From NCBI RefSeq assembly GCF_001815355.1, contig NZ_KV820351.1, forward strand, positions 64,939-128,938: a stretch of DNA of 64,000 nucleotides. Direction: 5' to 3'. Made by a program: the position numbers and the translations under genes. Every line of letters starts with the position of its first letter. Positions within the stretch are counted from its first letter, which is position 1. The notes under the pieces are model-generated. The model ran no database searches, had not been told where the DNA came from, and worked only from the letters and a program-made list of their open reading frames with translations. The stretch comes from Haemophilus sp. HMSC068C11. Lineage in GTDB: Bacteria > Pseudomonadota > Gammaproteobacteria > Enterobacterales > Pasteurellaceae. This document shows positions 1-8,552 of this stretch, piece after piece.

Positions 1-27
1 TTCATATTCTTCTAATAAATAAAACAT
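1..27 (-). CDS. start of an unknown gene running off the left edge
   Basis: Only the first nine codons are inside the window (reading MFYLLEEYE on the minus strand). An AAGG ribosome-binding sequence lies seven bases before the ATG, and the reading frame is open to the window edge. It follows two small genes on the same strand and may be the third gene of that operon. Too little is visible to name a function. Confidence 0.4.
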
Positions 28-70
28 TGTCACACCTTAATTATCTCATTTTTGCATCATCAGTAAGTCA

Positions 71-283
71 TTAATATTTATTATTACCCAAAGAATATAT
101 TAATAAAAATAAAACAAATAGAGAAAGCCATATCTTTAAACTAAAGAATAAATGCTCTTTACTTACAAAAAAATCAATCTGATCAACATTACCCGTAATA
201 AACCATGCATTTATATAAAAAATAAGTTGCAGAATGATAGTCATCAAAAAAGATCTTTTTAAAATAAGTAATAAATATCTCAT
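71..283 (-). CDS. small two-helix membrane protein, unknown function
   Basis: A 70-residue protein with two hydrophobic segments (about residues 3-28 and 44-66) separated by a polar stretch, so probably an inner-membrane hairpin protein. A strong GAGGTGAGGA ribosome-binding sequence directly precedes the ATG. The upstream lipoprotein gene ends only 11 bases away, so the two are probably co-transcribed. The region is much more AT-rich than the rest of the window, which suggests an accessory locus. I do not recognise the family. Confidence 0.55.
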   Translation of the reverse strand: MRYLLLILKRSFLMTIILQLIFYINAWFITGNVDQIDFFVSKEHLFFSLKIWLSLFVLFLLIYSLGNNKY

Positions 284-294
284 TCCTCACCTCG

Positions 295-672
295 TTATTT
301 TACTCTTACATCCTCATTAGTAAGCCATTCATACTTTTTAGGAAAATCTTTATATAAAGGCGTTCCATTTACTCTCATACAATGAACAAAAATATCACTC
401 ATATTAACTCTATAAGTATCACCATATTTATGTTTTTTCTCATAAAACAATGATTTATTTATTTTGTTGCAGTGTTGTTCATTTTTAACCCTCAATAACT
501 TTGTTTCTTGAGGTTCGTTTTCATAAAATATTCGTCTTTCTTTATCAAACTCAGCGGCATTATTCCTTACAGAATAATCCCCATTCCAAAATCTTTCAAT
601 AGGGTCATCAAATAACACTCCACAGCTAGATAAAGTAAGAATATTTATAATGATTAATATGGCTTTTTTCAT
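295..672 (-). CDS. predicted small lipoprotein, unknown function
   Basis: About 125 residues when started at the MKKAILII methionine. A longer in-frame start at 693 exists, but neither start has a strong ribosome-binding site. The N-terminus is a typical lipoprotein signal: two lysines, a hydrophobic run and the lipobox LSSC. The mature part is charged and has two further cysteines (in EQHCNK and VHCMR) that could form a disulfide. It is the first gene of an AT-rich minus-strand operon with the small membrane protein that follows. Family not recognised. Confidence 0.6.
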   Translation of the reverse strand: MKKAILIIINILTLSSCGVLFDDPIERFWNGDYSVRNNAAEFDKERRIFYENEPQETKLLRVKNEQHCNKINKSLFYEKKHKYGDTYRVNMSDIFVHCMRVNGTPLYKDFPKKYEWLTNEDVRVK

Positions 673-924
673 TTTAGTGCTCATTTCATTCATTAAAATT
701 TAACTTCAATTAGTGAAAATAGATTTTACAACATCTGACTGAATCACCAATTAAACCTCTCAACAATCATACCAAAAATTGTTCATTCTTAAATCAATTG
801 AACAAGCCATTTGAACTAACTAATTTTCCACATAGTCAAAGCAATCGTAAAAGGAATGCTTTTACATGCAGGGTTGCATAAGTGCTTTAGCAAGCAATCC
901 CGACAAAAATAGAGGAGTAGATTT

Positions 925-1230
925 ATGAAATCTAAATTAATGCAAGGGTTAGTGATTGTTGCATTAGCTGGAAGCTTAACCGCTTGTGAAATGGACAGAC
1001 AACAACGTCATACTGCAACAGGTGCAGCAATCGGCGGTGTAGCCGGTGGTTTATTAGGTGGTGATATTGCCACCACACTCGGTGGCGCAGCATTAGGTGG
1101 CGTAATCGGTAGTCAAGTGAACAAGGGCGGAGACTACGATGACAGAGAATATCACCATCATAAAAAACATAAAAAACACCATCATCACCACAGAAAACAC
1201 CGTGATTGGGATGATGACTGGGATGATTAA
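925..1230 (+). CDS. glycine-zipper lipoprotein with His-rich tail
   Basis: A 101-residue protein with a lipoprotein signal ending in the lipobox LTAC (Cys21). Residues about 31-66 are a glycine zipper (repeated GGVAGGLLGG, GGAALGGVIG) of the 2TM type found in SlyB/OsmB-like outer-membrane lipoproteins. Residues 75-101 are very unusual: ten histidines mixed with lysines, then an Asp/Trp-rich end. Glycine-zipper lipoproteins affect envelope stability. The His cluster suggests metal or acid-pH binding, which is inference. AGAGGAG stands before the ATG. A uptake-sequence hairpin follows the gene. The opposite-strand reading frame here is a shadow. Confidence 0.85.
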   Translation: MKSKLMQGLVIVALAGSLTACEMDRQQRHTATGAAIGGVAGGLLGGDIATTLGGAALGGVIGSQVNKGGDYDDREYHHHKKHKKHHHHHRKHRDWDDDWDD

Positions 1231-1244
1231 GCCAAAATACAGAT

Positions 1245-1293
1245 AAAAATGACCGCACTTTTGAGATACAAATCAAAGTGCGGTCATTTTTTT
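1245..1293. terminator. bidirectional terminator built from two uptake sequences
   Basis: Inverted copies of the uptake sequence (AATGACCGCACTTT and AAAGTGCGGTCATT) form a long stem flanked by A and T runs. It lies between converging genes (lipoprotein + and DASS transporter -), so it can serve both strands. Confidence 0.8.
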
Positions 1294-1319
1294 AGGGATT
1301 ATTTATGAATTAATAAGGA

Positions 1320-2774
1320 TTACCACCAGCCAAGTAGTTTCATCCATAATCCACCCACACCGAACCAAATCACTAATGAAAGGATGGAAACAATAAAGCT
1401 CACGCCCCACCATTGACCGGTTGAGTTATAACCTGAACCGTATAGTGCTGGACCAGGACCACCTGCGTATTGCGTTAAACTCATGGATAATGTTGAGGTG
1501 TAACCTAAACCAATTGCAGCAACGATTGGTGGTGTACCCACAGCAATAGCCGCAGCCACGAAAGCGAGATACATTGCGGAAATATGCGCCATGGCTGAAG
1601 CAAAGAAATAGCGGGTATAGAAATACACCAACACTAAAATAATAAAGGCAACTGGCCAGCTGAAACCGCCCACAGATGAGGAAATGTGGGTGGAAATCCA
1701 AGTGATTGCACCATATTTATTAAGTGCATTTGCCATCATCACCAATACCGCAAACCAGAACATGGTATCCCATGCGGTGGTTTCTGCCACGATATTTTTC
1801 CAGCTCATAATGTTAGTTAATAATAAAATCACTAAACCGATAAACGCTGAAATTGTTGCAGGGATATGGAAGACTAAATCACCCACCGTCCAAAGGAATA
1901 AAAGAAGGATAAAGTCTAGGGCAAGAATCCATTCTGCTTTGCTCATTGGGCCCATGCTTTTTAATTCTTCACGTGCCATTTCTGCCATTTTAGGCGTATC
2001 TTTTAATTCTGGCGGATAAATTAAATACACGAAATAAGGCAAGACGATTAGGCTCATAATACCTGGTACGATCGCCCCTAAGAACCATGTCATCCAAGTG
2101 ATTTCTACACCTTGGCTTTTCGCGAGTTCTGCAATTAACGGGTTACCCGCCATGGCGGTTAAGAACATGGTACAAATAATGGTATCGATTTGAGAGACAG
2201 CAATCGCTAAGAAAGCACCTGCACGACGAGCTGTTGGACCCGGTTTGGACTCATATGCATCAGCAATAGATTGCATAATAGGGTACATAATACCGCCCCC
2301 ACGCGCAGAAGCCGAAGGAATACCCGGACCGATAACAACATCAGCCAACGCCATACCATAGGCCACTCCCATCATTTTTTTACCAAAACGACCAACGAAG
2401 TACAGCGCGATACGTTTACCTAAACCGGTTTTAATCACCGCGCGAGATAAAAACATAGCAATAGCAATCAACCAAATTGTGCCGTTCGCAAAGCCGGATA
2501 ACATACCAACATCACCTTGTTTTGGCGAAATTGGCGTAAGCCCAGTCAAGCCACTAATCACTAAGGCAACGAGCGTTGCAGCTCCCATAGGCATTGCTTT
2601 AGCGATAATAGCCACAATGGTTGCCACAAACAGTGCTAGCATTCCCCATGCTTTTGCGGATAAGCCTTCTGGCGTTGGGATTAACCAAATCCCTAAACCA
2701 ACGATGACGGCAATCAGCAGCCCTTGCCATTTAAAGCCTAGTTTGACTTCTACTGGTGGAATTTTACTTTCCAT
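1320..2774 (-). CDS. DASS-family dicarboxylate/citrate transporter
   Basis: A 484-residue integral membrane protein with about a dozen hydrophobic segments. It matches the divalent anion:sodium symporter (DASS/SLC13, CitT-like) family in length and in features such as the GPGIPSASARGGG loop and the late GPGPALYGSGY segment. Family members exchange or import di- and tricarboxylates such as 2-oxoglutarate, malate, citrate or succinate across the inner membrane. The exact substrate cannot be read from sequence. TAGGAG lies seven bases before the ATG. It is a single-gene unit separated from the downstream lipoprotein by a shared terminator. Confidence 0.85.
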   Translation of the reverse strand: MESKIPPVEVKLGFKWQGLLIAVIVGLGIWLIPTPEGLSAKAWGMLALFVATIVAIIAKAMPMGAATLVALVISGLTGLTPISPKQGDVGMLSGFANGTIWLIAIAMFLSRAVIKTGLGKRIALYFVGRFGKKMMGVAYGMALADVVIGPGIPSASARGGGIMYPIMQSIADAYESKPGPTARRAGAFLAIAVSQIDTIICTMFLTAMAGNPLIAELAKSQGVEITWMTWFLGAIVPGIMSLIVLPYFVYLIYPPELKDTPKMAEMAREELKSMGPMSKAEWILALDFILLLFLWTVGDLVFHIPATISAFIGLVILLLTNIMSWKNIVAETTAWDTMFWFAVLVMMANALNKYGAITWISTHISSSVGGFSWPVAFIILVLVYFYTRYFFASAMAHISAMYLAFVAAAIAVGTPPIVAAIGLGYTSTLSMSLTQYAGGPGPALYGSGYNSTGQWWGVSFIVSILSLVIWFGVGGLWMKLLGWW

Positions 2775-2941
2775 AGGATAACTCCTAGATAAATGAACAA
2801 AAAATAATTCATCACGTATAACGGCAGTGACACAATCGATTAAATAAGCGGGTATAAAGATACCACTTATTTAGTACGAGTAAAGATTTAAGCGCATTTT
2901 TTTAATAGAATTGAGTAAAAATTTGATATAAATAAAAAAAT

Positions 2942-2987
2942 AACCGCACTTTGATAGATAAAATCAAAGTGCGGTCGTTTTTTAGGT
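2942..2987 (-). terminator. uptake-sequence hairpin terminator after the aldehyde dehydrogenase gene
   Basis: ACCGCACTTTGAT and ATCAAAGTGCGGT form a 13-bp stem with a short loop. On the minus strand it is followed by a T-rich run, directly downstream of the aldehyde dehydrogenase stop codon at 3002. Confidence 0.75.
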
Positions 2988-3001
2988 TAGAAAGTGAATG
3001 A

Positions 3002-4486
3002 TTAATACATGCCTTCGCGCTCTTCACGGGTGCTGATGAAAATATTTTTCACCTGTGTATAAGCGTCAAGCATCATTTTATGGGTTTCACGACCTATACC
3101 AGAGGTTTTATAACCACCGAAAGGAGCTCCAGCTGGTAAACGGTTATAACAGTTCACCCAAACACGACCAGTTTCAAGTGCGCGTGCAACTCGTAGCACA
3201 CGGTTAATGTTATATGTCCACACCGCACCACCTAGGCCATAATCACTGTCATTTGCCATTTTAATTACATCTTCTTCATCCTTGAATTTGATTACCACAG
3301 CAACCGGACCAAAAATTTCTTCTTGTGCCACGCGTTTTTTGTTATCTGGCGCTAAAATTAAGGTTGGTTGGAAAAATTCGCCTCGAGCCAATGCCGGGTC
3401 GGTTGATTTACCTCCACCAACGATGATTTGACACCCTTCTTCTTTAGCAATATCAACATACTTGCTAATAACCTTAATTTGATTTCCGTTTACTTGCGCC
3501 CCCATTTGCGTATCATCTTCCCAAGGTAAGCCGACTTTAACTTTCTTAAATTCTTCTTTTAGTGCCGCGATAAATTTATCGTAAACGCTTTCTTGTACGA
3601 AGATGCGTGAACCGGCACTACACACTTGCCCTTGGTTGAAGAGAATTCCTTTTTGTGCGCCCTCCAATGCTTTATCAAATGGCATATCGTCAAAGAAAAT
3701 ATTGGCTGATTTACCACCCAATTCCAAGGTGGATGGAATCAACATTTCAGCAGCAGCTATACCAATTTTTCTACCAATTTCGGTAGAACCGGTGAATGCC
3801 AGTTTGTTAAATCCAGTATGGTGCAACATGTATTCGCCAGATTTAGAACCCTTACCAGTAATGACATTGAAGACACCTTTCGGTAATAAATGATTAATTT
3901 TTTGAGCTAAGGAAAGTAAGCTCAATGAAGTAGAGGAAGATGGGTGAATCACGACGGTACAACCTGCTGCCAATGCAGGTGCTATTTTCCATGCAGCCAT
4001 TAAGAACGGAAAGTTCCATGGAATAATTTGACCAACAACGCCAATAGGCTCGCGTAAAATCAACGACAAATCTTCGCTATCCAGTTGGTTTGCGACACCT
4101 TCTTCGGCGCGAATAACACTGGCAAAATAACGGAAATGATCTGATGCCAACGGAATATCTGCTGCACGTGTTTCGCGAATCGGTTTACCGTTATCCAACG
4201 TTTCTTGTAAGGCAAATAATTCGGTATTTTCGTCAATAATATCTGCAATTTTATTCAAAATCGCAGCTCGTTCCGTTGCGCTGGTATTTTTCCAGGTTTT
4301 AAAGGCCTCTTTCGCAGCATTCACTGCAGCATCGACATCTGCATCCGTAGCGTCAATAAAGGTGGCTAATGCTTCACCATTTGCAGGGTTATATGCTGTT
4401 AAGGTATTACCCTCAGAGCCATTTGTCCATTCGCCGTTGATCAATAAACCATAGTGTTTATCAAAGACATTAAGATCTTTTGTCAT
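3002..4486 (-). CDS. NAD(P)-dependent aldehyde dehydrogenase (AldB-like)
   Basis: A 494-residue aldehyde dehydrogenase superfamily member that oxidises an aldehyde to an acid in the cytoplasm. It most resembles the AldB/acetaldehyde dehydrogenase group: it shares the DNGKPIRET segment, PWNFP, FTGSTEIG and ELGGKS motifs, the catalytic cysteine (Cys289, in GQVCS) and EEIFGPV. The start at 4486 has AAGGAG eleven bases upstream; the longer frame to 4519 lacks one. Odd point: the cofactor-binding lysine of the usual VLKPxxxTP segment is a histidine here (His181 in VVIHPSSST). The true substrate is unknown. It stands alone between two uptake-sequence hairpins. Confidence 0.88.
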   Translation of the reverse strand: MTKDLNVFDKHYGLLINGEWTNGSEGNTLTAYNPANGEALATFIDATDADVDAAVNAAKEAFKTWKNTSATERAAILNKIADIIDENTELFALQETLDNGKPIRETRAADIPLASDHFRYFASVIRAEEGVANQLDSEDLSLILREPIGVVGQIIPWNFPFLMAAWKIAPALAAGCTVVIHPSSSTSLSLLSLAQKINHLLPKGVFNVITGKGSKSGEYMLHHTGFNKLAFTGSTEIGRKIGIAAAEMLIPSTLELGGKSANIFFDDMPFDKALEGAQKGILFNQGQVCSAGSRIFVQESVYDKFIAALKEEFKKVKVGLPWEDDTQMGAQVNGNQIKVISKYVDIAKEEGCQIIVGGGKSTDPALARGEFFQPTLILAPDNKKRVAQEEIFGPVAVVIKFKDEEDVIKMANDSDYGLGGAVWTYNINRVLRVARALETGRVWVNCYNRLPAGAPFGGYKTSGIGRETHKMMLDAYTQVKNIFISTREEREGMY

Positions 4487-4710
4487 CTGTTTTCTCCTTT
4501 TTTCTGCGTTGTGAATCAAAGTAATACCTGATCTTTTTACACCATCAGGTCTTTAATATTTTGTCCGTAAAAGAGGACTATGGGTTGATTTTAGTACAAA
4601 ACAAGACTTAAAACTGGGAGACAGATCACATTTTGATGGTGAGAAGGAAAGGTAGAGAAAATTGATTTGATAGGTGAAAAAAAACAAAGTACAGAAAAAC
4701 TTATTGAAAA

Positions 4711-4754
4711 AAGACCGCACATGAATGGATAAAATCAAAGTGCGGTCGTTTTTT
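4711..4754 (-). terminator. terminator after torZ
   Basis: GACCGCAC and the GTGCGGTC of an uptake sequence form an imperfect stem, followed on the minus strand by a T run. It starts a few bases after the torZ stop codon. Confidence 0.65.
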
Positions 4755-4761
4755 ATTGGTT

Positions 4762-7239
4762 TTACACTGCGTGTTTAGGTTGTTTAAACACCGTGACTTC
4801 TGGTGCATTACCAGTAAATTTTTCAACCTGAACAATACAGGTATTCGGTGAGTTACCTTGTGCAAGTTTTGATGTGCCTTCATCGCGTGTTAATACGTTC
4901 GGGCAACCATTTTTACACAATGGTTTTTCACTTTCACCTAAGTCCATTGGGTCATACCATGCGCCTTCATGTAGGGCGACAGTACCTTTGATGATATTTT
5001 CTGTCACAACGGCACCCGCAAGGACTTGACCGCGTTTGCTATAAATGCGAACAATATCACCGTCTTTAATACCGCGAGCAGCGGCATCTTCAGGGTGAAT
5101 CATCACTGGCTCACGATCATTTACCGCATATTTTTGACGTAATGAAGTATGCGCCAATTGGCTGTGTAAACGATAGTAAGGATGTGGCGTCACTAAAGCT
5201 AACGGATATTCTTCTGTCACATTACCCGCAAATTCTTCTGGCTCCATCCAGCTTGGGTAACCTTTACAGTCGTTATAATGCATTTTCTCGATAACATCAG
5301 AGAAAATCTCAATTTTACCTGATGGCGTGCCGAGCGGATTGAGTAATGGATCTTCACGGAATTCACCATAACGTACCCATTTCTTCGCGGCTTCTCCCGC
5401 TTCAAAGCTTAACGGTTTATTTTCTGCCCAGAATTTATCAAAACGAGGCATTGCAACACGGTTTGCTCGAGCGGCAGTAAAGGCTGCATTGTAGAATTCT
5501 TCCAGCCATTCCATTTCCGTTTTACCTTCGGTGTATTGTTCTTCTACACCTGCTCGTTTAGCGAGCTCAACGAAAATATCATAGTCATTTTTCGCTTCAA
5601 ATTGTGGTGGAACCACTTGTTTCATCGGGTAAACGCTCATCATGGAGTAGTCGCCTGCCATGGTTAAGTCATTACGTTCATAACTGGTGGTTGCTGGCAA
5701 GACAATATCTGCCATGCGCGCAGTTGGTGTCCAGTTCACTTCATTCACAATCACCACTTCCGGTTGCTGGAAGGCCTTCACTAAGGTATTGGTATCTTGA
5801 TGGTGAACAAATGGGTTACCGCCTGCCCAATACACCGCTTTGATGTCAGGGTAAGTAATTTCAGTACCGTTATAGTGAATTTTTTTACCTGGATTGAGCA
5901 ATACATCGGCAATACGCGCCAATGGGAAAGCGGATTTAGACGTATCATCCAACCAGGTTTTTGCACCAGCTTTGCCTGATGGACTTGCGGTAATGGAGCC
6001 GATAATACCCCCTGTCGCCGTTGGCACCCCACCATTTGAATAGTGATAACTTAAACCGAAACCACCACCTGGCAAGCCAATTTGTCCTAACATAGAAGCG
6101 AGCGTGACTAACATCCAATGAGTTTGTTCCCCATGGCGTTGACGCTGCATTCCCCAGCCGCCCATTAACATGGTGCGTTTGCCGGAGAAGTCGTTTGCCA
6201 GTTGTTTAATCGTGTCTGCCGGAATGCCGCAAATCTTGCTTGCCCATTCTGCAGTTTTTGGTTGGCCATCGGTTTTACCTAATAAATATTCCTCGAATTT
6301 AGCATAACCCGACGTGTATTTTTTCAAGAAATCTTTATCGTGCTTACCTTGTTCAACTAAAGTATGAGCAATACCAAGCATTAACGGCACATCCGTTGCG
6401 GTATTCACCGGAATCCATTCTGCGTTCAGCATTTGGCAAGTTTCACTTTTTTGTGGGTCGATACAAATAATGCGTTTTCCACTCGCTTGGAATTTTTTGA
6501 AATATTCAATCCCTTTTTGGTCGGTAGACATCCAAGCAATACGCATGGTTGTGAGTGGGTTTGCAGACCAAAGCACAATAATATCGCTGTTTTCTAACAC
6601 AGATTCCCAGCTGGTTTGTTGTTCATAGACTTCAATAGTACCAAGCACATGCGGCATGATTACTTGCGCAGCACCCGTAGAGTAGTCCCCTTTGTGGCCC
6701 ACAAAACCACCGGTAGCGTTCATGTAGCGCTGTAATAACGTACGAGAAGCATGTAATGAACCACAACTAAACCAACCATAAGAACCGGCAAAAATGCCTG
6801 TTGGACCATGTTCGTCACGAACACGTTTAAGCTGATTGTGTACTAAATCTAACGCTTCATCCCAAGAAACTCGCACCCATTCATCACGACCACGCATTGT
6901 GGTATCACTTTTTCCTGGGTTAGCTAAAAAGCCTTTACGCACCATTGGATATTTCACGCGAGTTTCGCTGTATAGCTGATCGGCAACAACTGTTTGTAAT
7001 TCGTTTGGTACAGCAGGTTCAATGGCAGGGCCAGATTTCACAACTTTACCATCTTCCACAACCACACCAAGCGGTCCCCAGTGAGCTGCAGTAACTACTG
7101 TTTTTATTTCAGCTTCTTTTGCGACCGCACTTTTTGATACAACGCCCACCATACCACCAGAAAGGGCACTACCTGCCACGCCTAAAGATGTTTTTTTCAG
7201 AAAATCACGACGTTGTTCATTTACGTTATTCTTTTTCAT
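4762..7239 (-). CDS. torZ: periplasmic molybdopterin S-/N-oxide reductase (TorZ/MtsZ type)
   Basis: An 825-residue Mo-bisMGD oxidoreductase of the DMSO reductase family. The N-terminus has a twin-arginine signal (RRDFLKK, residues 10-16), so the folded enzyme is exported by Tat. Ser158, in GSYGWFS, is placed as the molybdenum ligand. No iron-sulfur binding cysteines are seen near the N-terminus, as expected for TorA/TorZ/BisC enzymes. Homologues reduce TMAO, biotin sulfoxide or methionine sulfoxide; the H. influenzae homologue has been characterised as a methionine sulfoxide reductase (MtsZ). It follows its electron donor torY by 27 bases in one operon. Substrate preference here is inferred. 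Confidence 0.92.
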   Translation of the reverse strand: MKKNNVNEQRRDFLKKTSLGVAGSALSGGMVGVVSKSAVAKEAEIKTVVTAAHWGPLGVVVEDGKVVKSGPAIEPAVPNELQTVVADQLYSETRVKYPMVRKGFLANPGKSDTTMRGRDEWVRVSWDEALDLVHNQLKRVRDEHGPTGIFAGSYGWFSCGSLHASRTLLQRYMNATGGFVGHKGDYSTGAAQVIMPHVLGTIEVYEQQTSWESVLENSDIIVLWSANPLTTMRIAWMSTDQKGIEYFKKFQASGKRIICIDPQKSETCQMLNAEWIPVNTATDVPLMLGIAHTLVEQGKHDKDFLKKYTSGYAKFEEYLLGKTDGQPKTAEWASKICGIPADTIKQLANDFSGKRTMLMGGWGMQRQRHGEQTHWMLVTLASMLGQIGLPGGGFGLSYHYSNGGVPTATGGIIGSITASPSGKAGAKTWLDDTSKSAFPLARIADVLLNPGKKIHYNGTEITYPDIKAVYWAGGNPFVHHQDTNTLVKAFQQPEVVIVNEVNWTPTARMADIVLPATTSYERNDLTMAGDYSMMSVYPMKQVVPPQFEAKNDYDIFVELAKRAGVEEQYTEGKTEMEWLEEFYNAAFTAARANRVAMPRFDKFWAENKPLSFEAGEAAKKWVRYGEFREDPLLNPLGTPSGKIEIFSDVIEKMHYNDCKGYPSWMEPEEFAGNVTEEYPLALVTPHPYYRLHSQLAHTSLRQKYAVNDREPVMIHPEDAAARGIKDGDIVRIYSKRGQVLAGAVVTENIIKGTVALHEGAWYDPMDLGESEKPLCKNGCPNVLTRDEGTSKLAQGNSPNTCIVQVEKFTGNAPEVTVFKQPKHAV

Positions 7240-7266
7240 TTCAGCCTCGTTTTAGATAGTTGGTTA

Positions 7267-8367
7267 TTATTGTTTTGCCATATCTTTGGCATTGCGTTGC
7301 AGATAAATAGTTAATGCACGTACTTCATCTTTGTTCATTGATGTTCGGTCTTTCATAGAGTTCACCACACCAATCCATTGGTTAGCCGTGTAATGATCCG
7401 CACCAATTGCCGCGTGACAACCACTACATTGAGTTTGATTTAACTGATTGCCATATTGATTAAGTGCGGTCAGATCTGATGACATTTTTTCTTTTGCGAC
7501 ATTCACCACAACATTGATTTCTTTCCAGTCAGAATCCGTTACTGCATCATGTACTGTTTTTACGACTTGAACATGGTTACGTGCATCTTCATCCAGTAAA
7601 GCAAGCGTGATACGTTTGCCTAATTCTTGATAAACAACCGCTTCAGCTCCTACTTGTTGCCAACCATGTAAAGTACCTTGAATTTGATCACCATTTACTT
7701 TCCATTGCATTAATTCTGCATAAGGCATGAGGCGAACCTCATTTCCTTTATCATTGGTCGCTTTCACCATTTCAGTAGCGAAAATAGTAGAACCATCTGA
7801 TATTGCACCACCTTTTGCTTCAGAGGATTTTTGCGCATTTTGATCGCCATGCACTTCAGGAAGGAAGTGAACAATGCCTTTATGGCAATCAATACAGGTT
7901 TGGCCGTTTGTTTGGGCATCTGTATGGGTTTGTTTTGCTAATTTAGTTTGTTGTGAAAGCTCCATTGCATCAAAACTGTGGCAGCTACGACAGGTTTCTG
8001 AATCGTTGGCTTTCATATCATTCCATACCATTTGAGCAAGCTCTGCACGGTGGGCTTCATATTTTTCTTTATTTTCAATCTTACCTTGTGCTTCATACCA
8101 CAAGTCTTTTAAAGCAATAAATTTAGCTTTGATATAATGCCAACCTTCTTTTGGAATATGACAGTCTGAACATTGTGCTCGCACGCCTTTTGCATTAGCA
8201 AAGTGACTCGAACCTTCCCATTCCTCCTTTGGATAGCTCATTGAATGACAACTGACGCAAAACTCCGGTGAACTTGTTTTATGCATAACCCACTGTGTTC
8301 CCCATAATGCCACAGCGCCGACACCCGCCAAGCAAAGTGTGGTGACGATTTTCTTCATTTTTGACAT
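7267..8367 (-). CDS. torY: pentahaem c-type cytochrome of the NapC/NirT family
   Basis: A 366-residue membrane-anchored cytochrome. One N-terminal transmembrane helix (about residues 5-25) is followed by five CxxCH haem-binding motifs: CVSCH, CSDCH, CRSCH, CIDCH near the start and CSGCH near the C-terminus. This is the TorC/TorY layout: a NapC-like four-haem domain plus a C-terminal mono-haem domain. It passes electrons from menaquinol to the periplasmic reductase TorZ encoded next. The ATG at 8367 has GGAG five bases upstream; the GTG at 8373 would overlap that site, so I reject it. Confidence 0.93.
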   Translation of the reverse strand: MSKMKKIVTTLCLAGVGAVALWGTQWVMHKTSSPEFCVSCHSMSYPKEEWEGSSHFANAKGVRAQCSDCHIPKEGWHYIKAKFIALKDLWYEAQGKIENKEKYEAHRAELAQMVWNDMKANDSETCRSCHSFDAMELSQQTKLAKQTHTDAQTNGQTCIDCHKGIVHFLPEVHGDQNAQKSSEAKGGAISDGSTIFATEMVKATNDKGNEVRLMPYAELMQWKVNGDQIQGTLHGWQQVGAEAVVYQELGKRITLALLDEDARNHVQVVKTVHDAVTDSDWKEINVVVNVAKEKMSSDLTALNQYGNQLNQTQCSGCHAAIGADHYTANQWIGVVNSMKDRTSMNKDEVRALTIYLQRNAKDMAKQ

Positions 8368-8422
8368 AGGCACTCCAACTATACAAACGACAAAAAAACA
8401 TAACTACAAATAAGTATTATGG

Positions 8423-8464
8423 ATTGTAGGCATATAGTGAGGAAGAAACTATGATCTTGCTCAA
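8423..8464 (-). promoter_or_regulatory. predicted FNR-activated promoter of torYZ
   Basis: On the minus strand, TTGAG-CAAG-ATCAT (8464-8451) matches the FNR box TTGAT-N4-ATCAA at 8 of 10 positions. A TACAAT -10 box lies at 8428-8423. Taking +1 at 8416, the FNR box is centred at -41.5, the classic class II activator position, and the untranslated leader is about 49 bases. This fits anaerobic induction of an S-/N-oxide reductase. Inferred from sequence only. Confidence 0.6.
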
Positions 8465-8552
8465 TAAAAGGTTAAACACTCATGAGATAAAAATAAAAAA
8501 ACATTATATAAATCAATATATAATATTTTATATTTAATCTAATTAGTAAAAT

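Noticed and set aside
932-1276. 114-codon minus-strand frame opposite the glycine-zipper lipoprotein
   Set aside because: It is a shadow of a real gene with signal peptide and ribosome-binding site; its reading has no recognisable features.
1684-2781. Plus-strand frames opposite the DASS transporter
   Set aside because: Shadows of a well-supported transporter gene on the other strand.
4620-4650. CRP-like site upstream of the aldehyde dehydrogenase gene
   Set aside because: Only one half (TGTGA) is present; the other half has too many mismatches.
8367-8373. GTG start for torY at 8373
   Set aside because: The GTG overlaps the GGAG ribosome-binding site that properly serves the ATG at 8367.
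8515-8535. Second FNR-like site (TTGAT with ATAAT) upstream of torY
   Set aside because: Only one half matches well, and the spacing to the predicted start does not fit.
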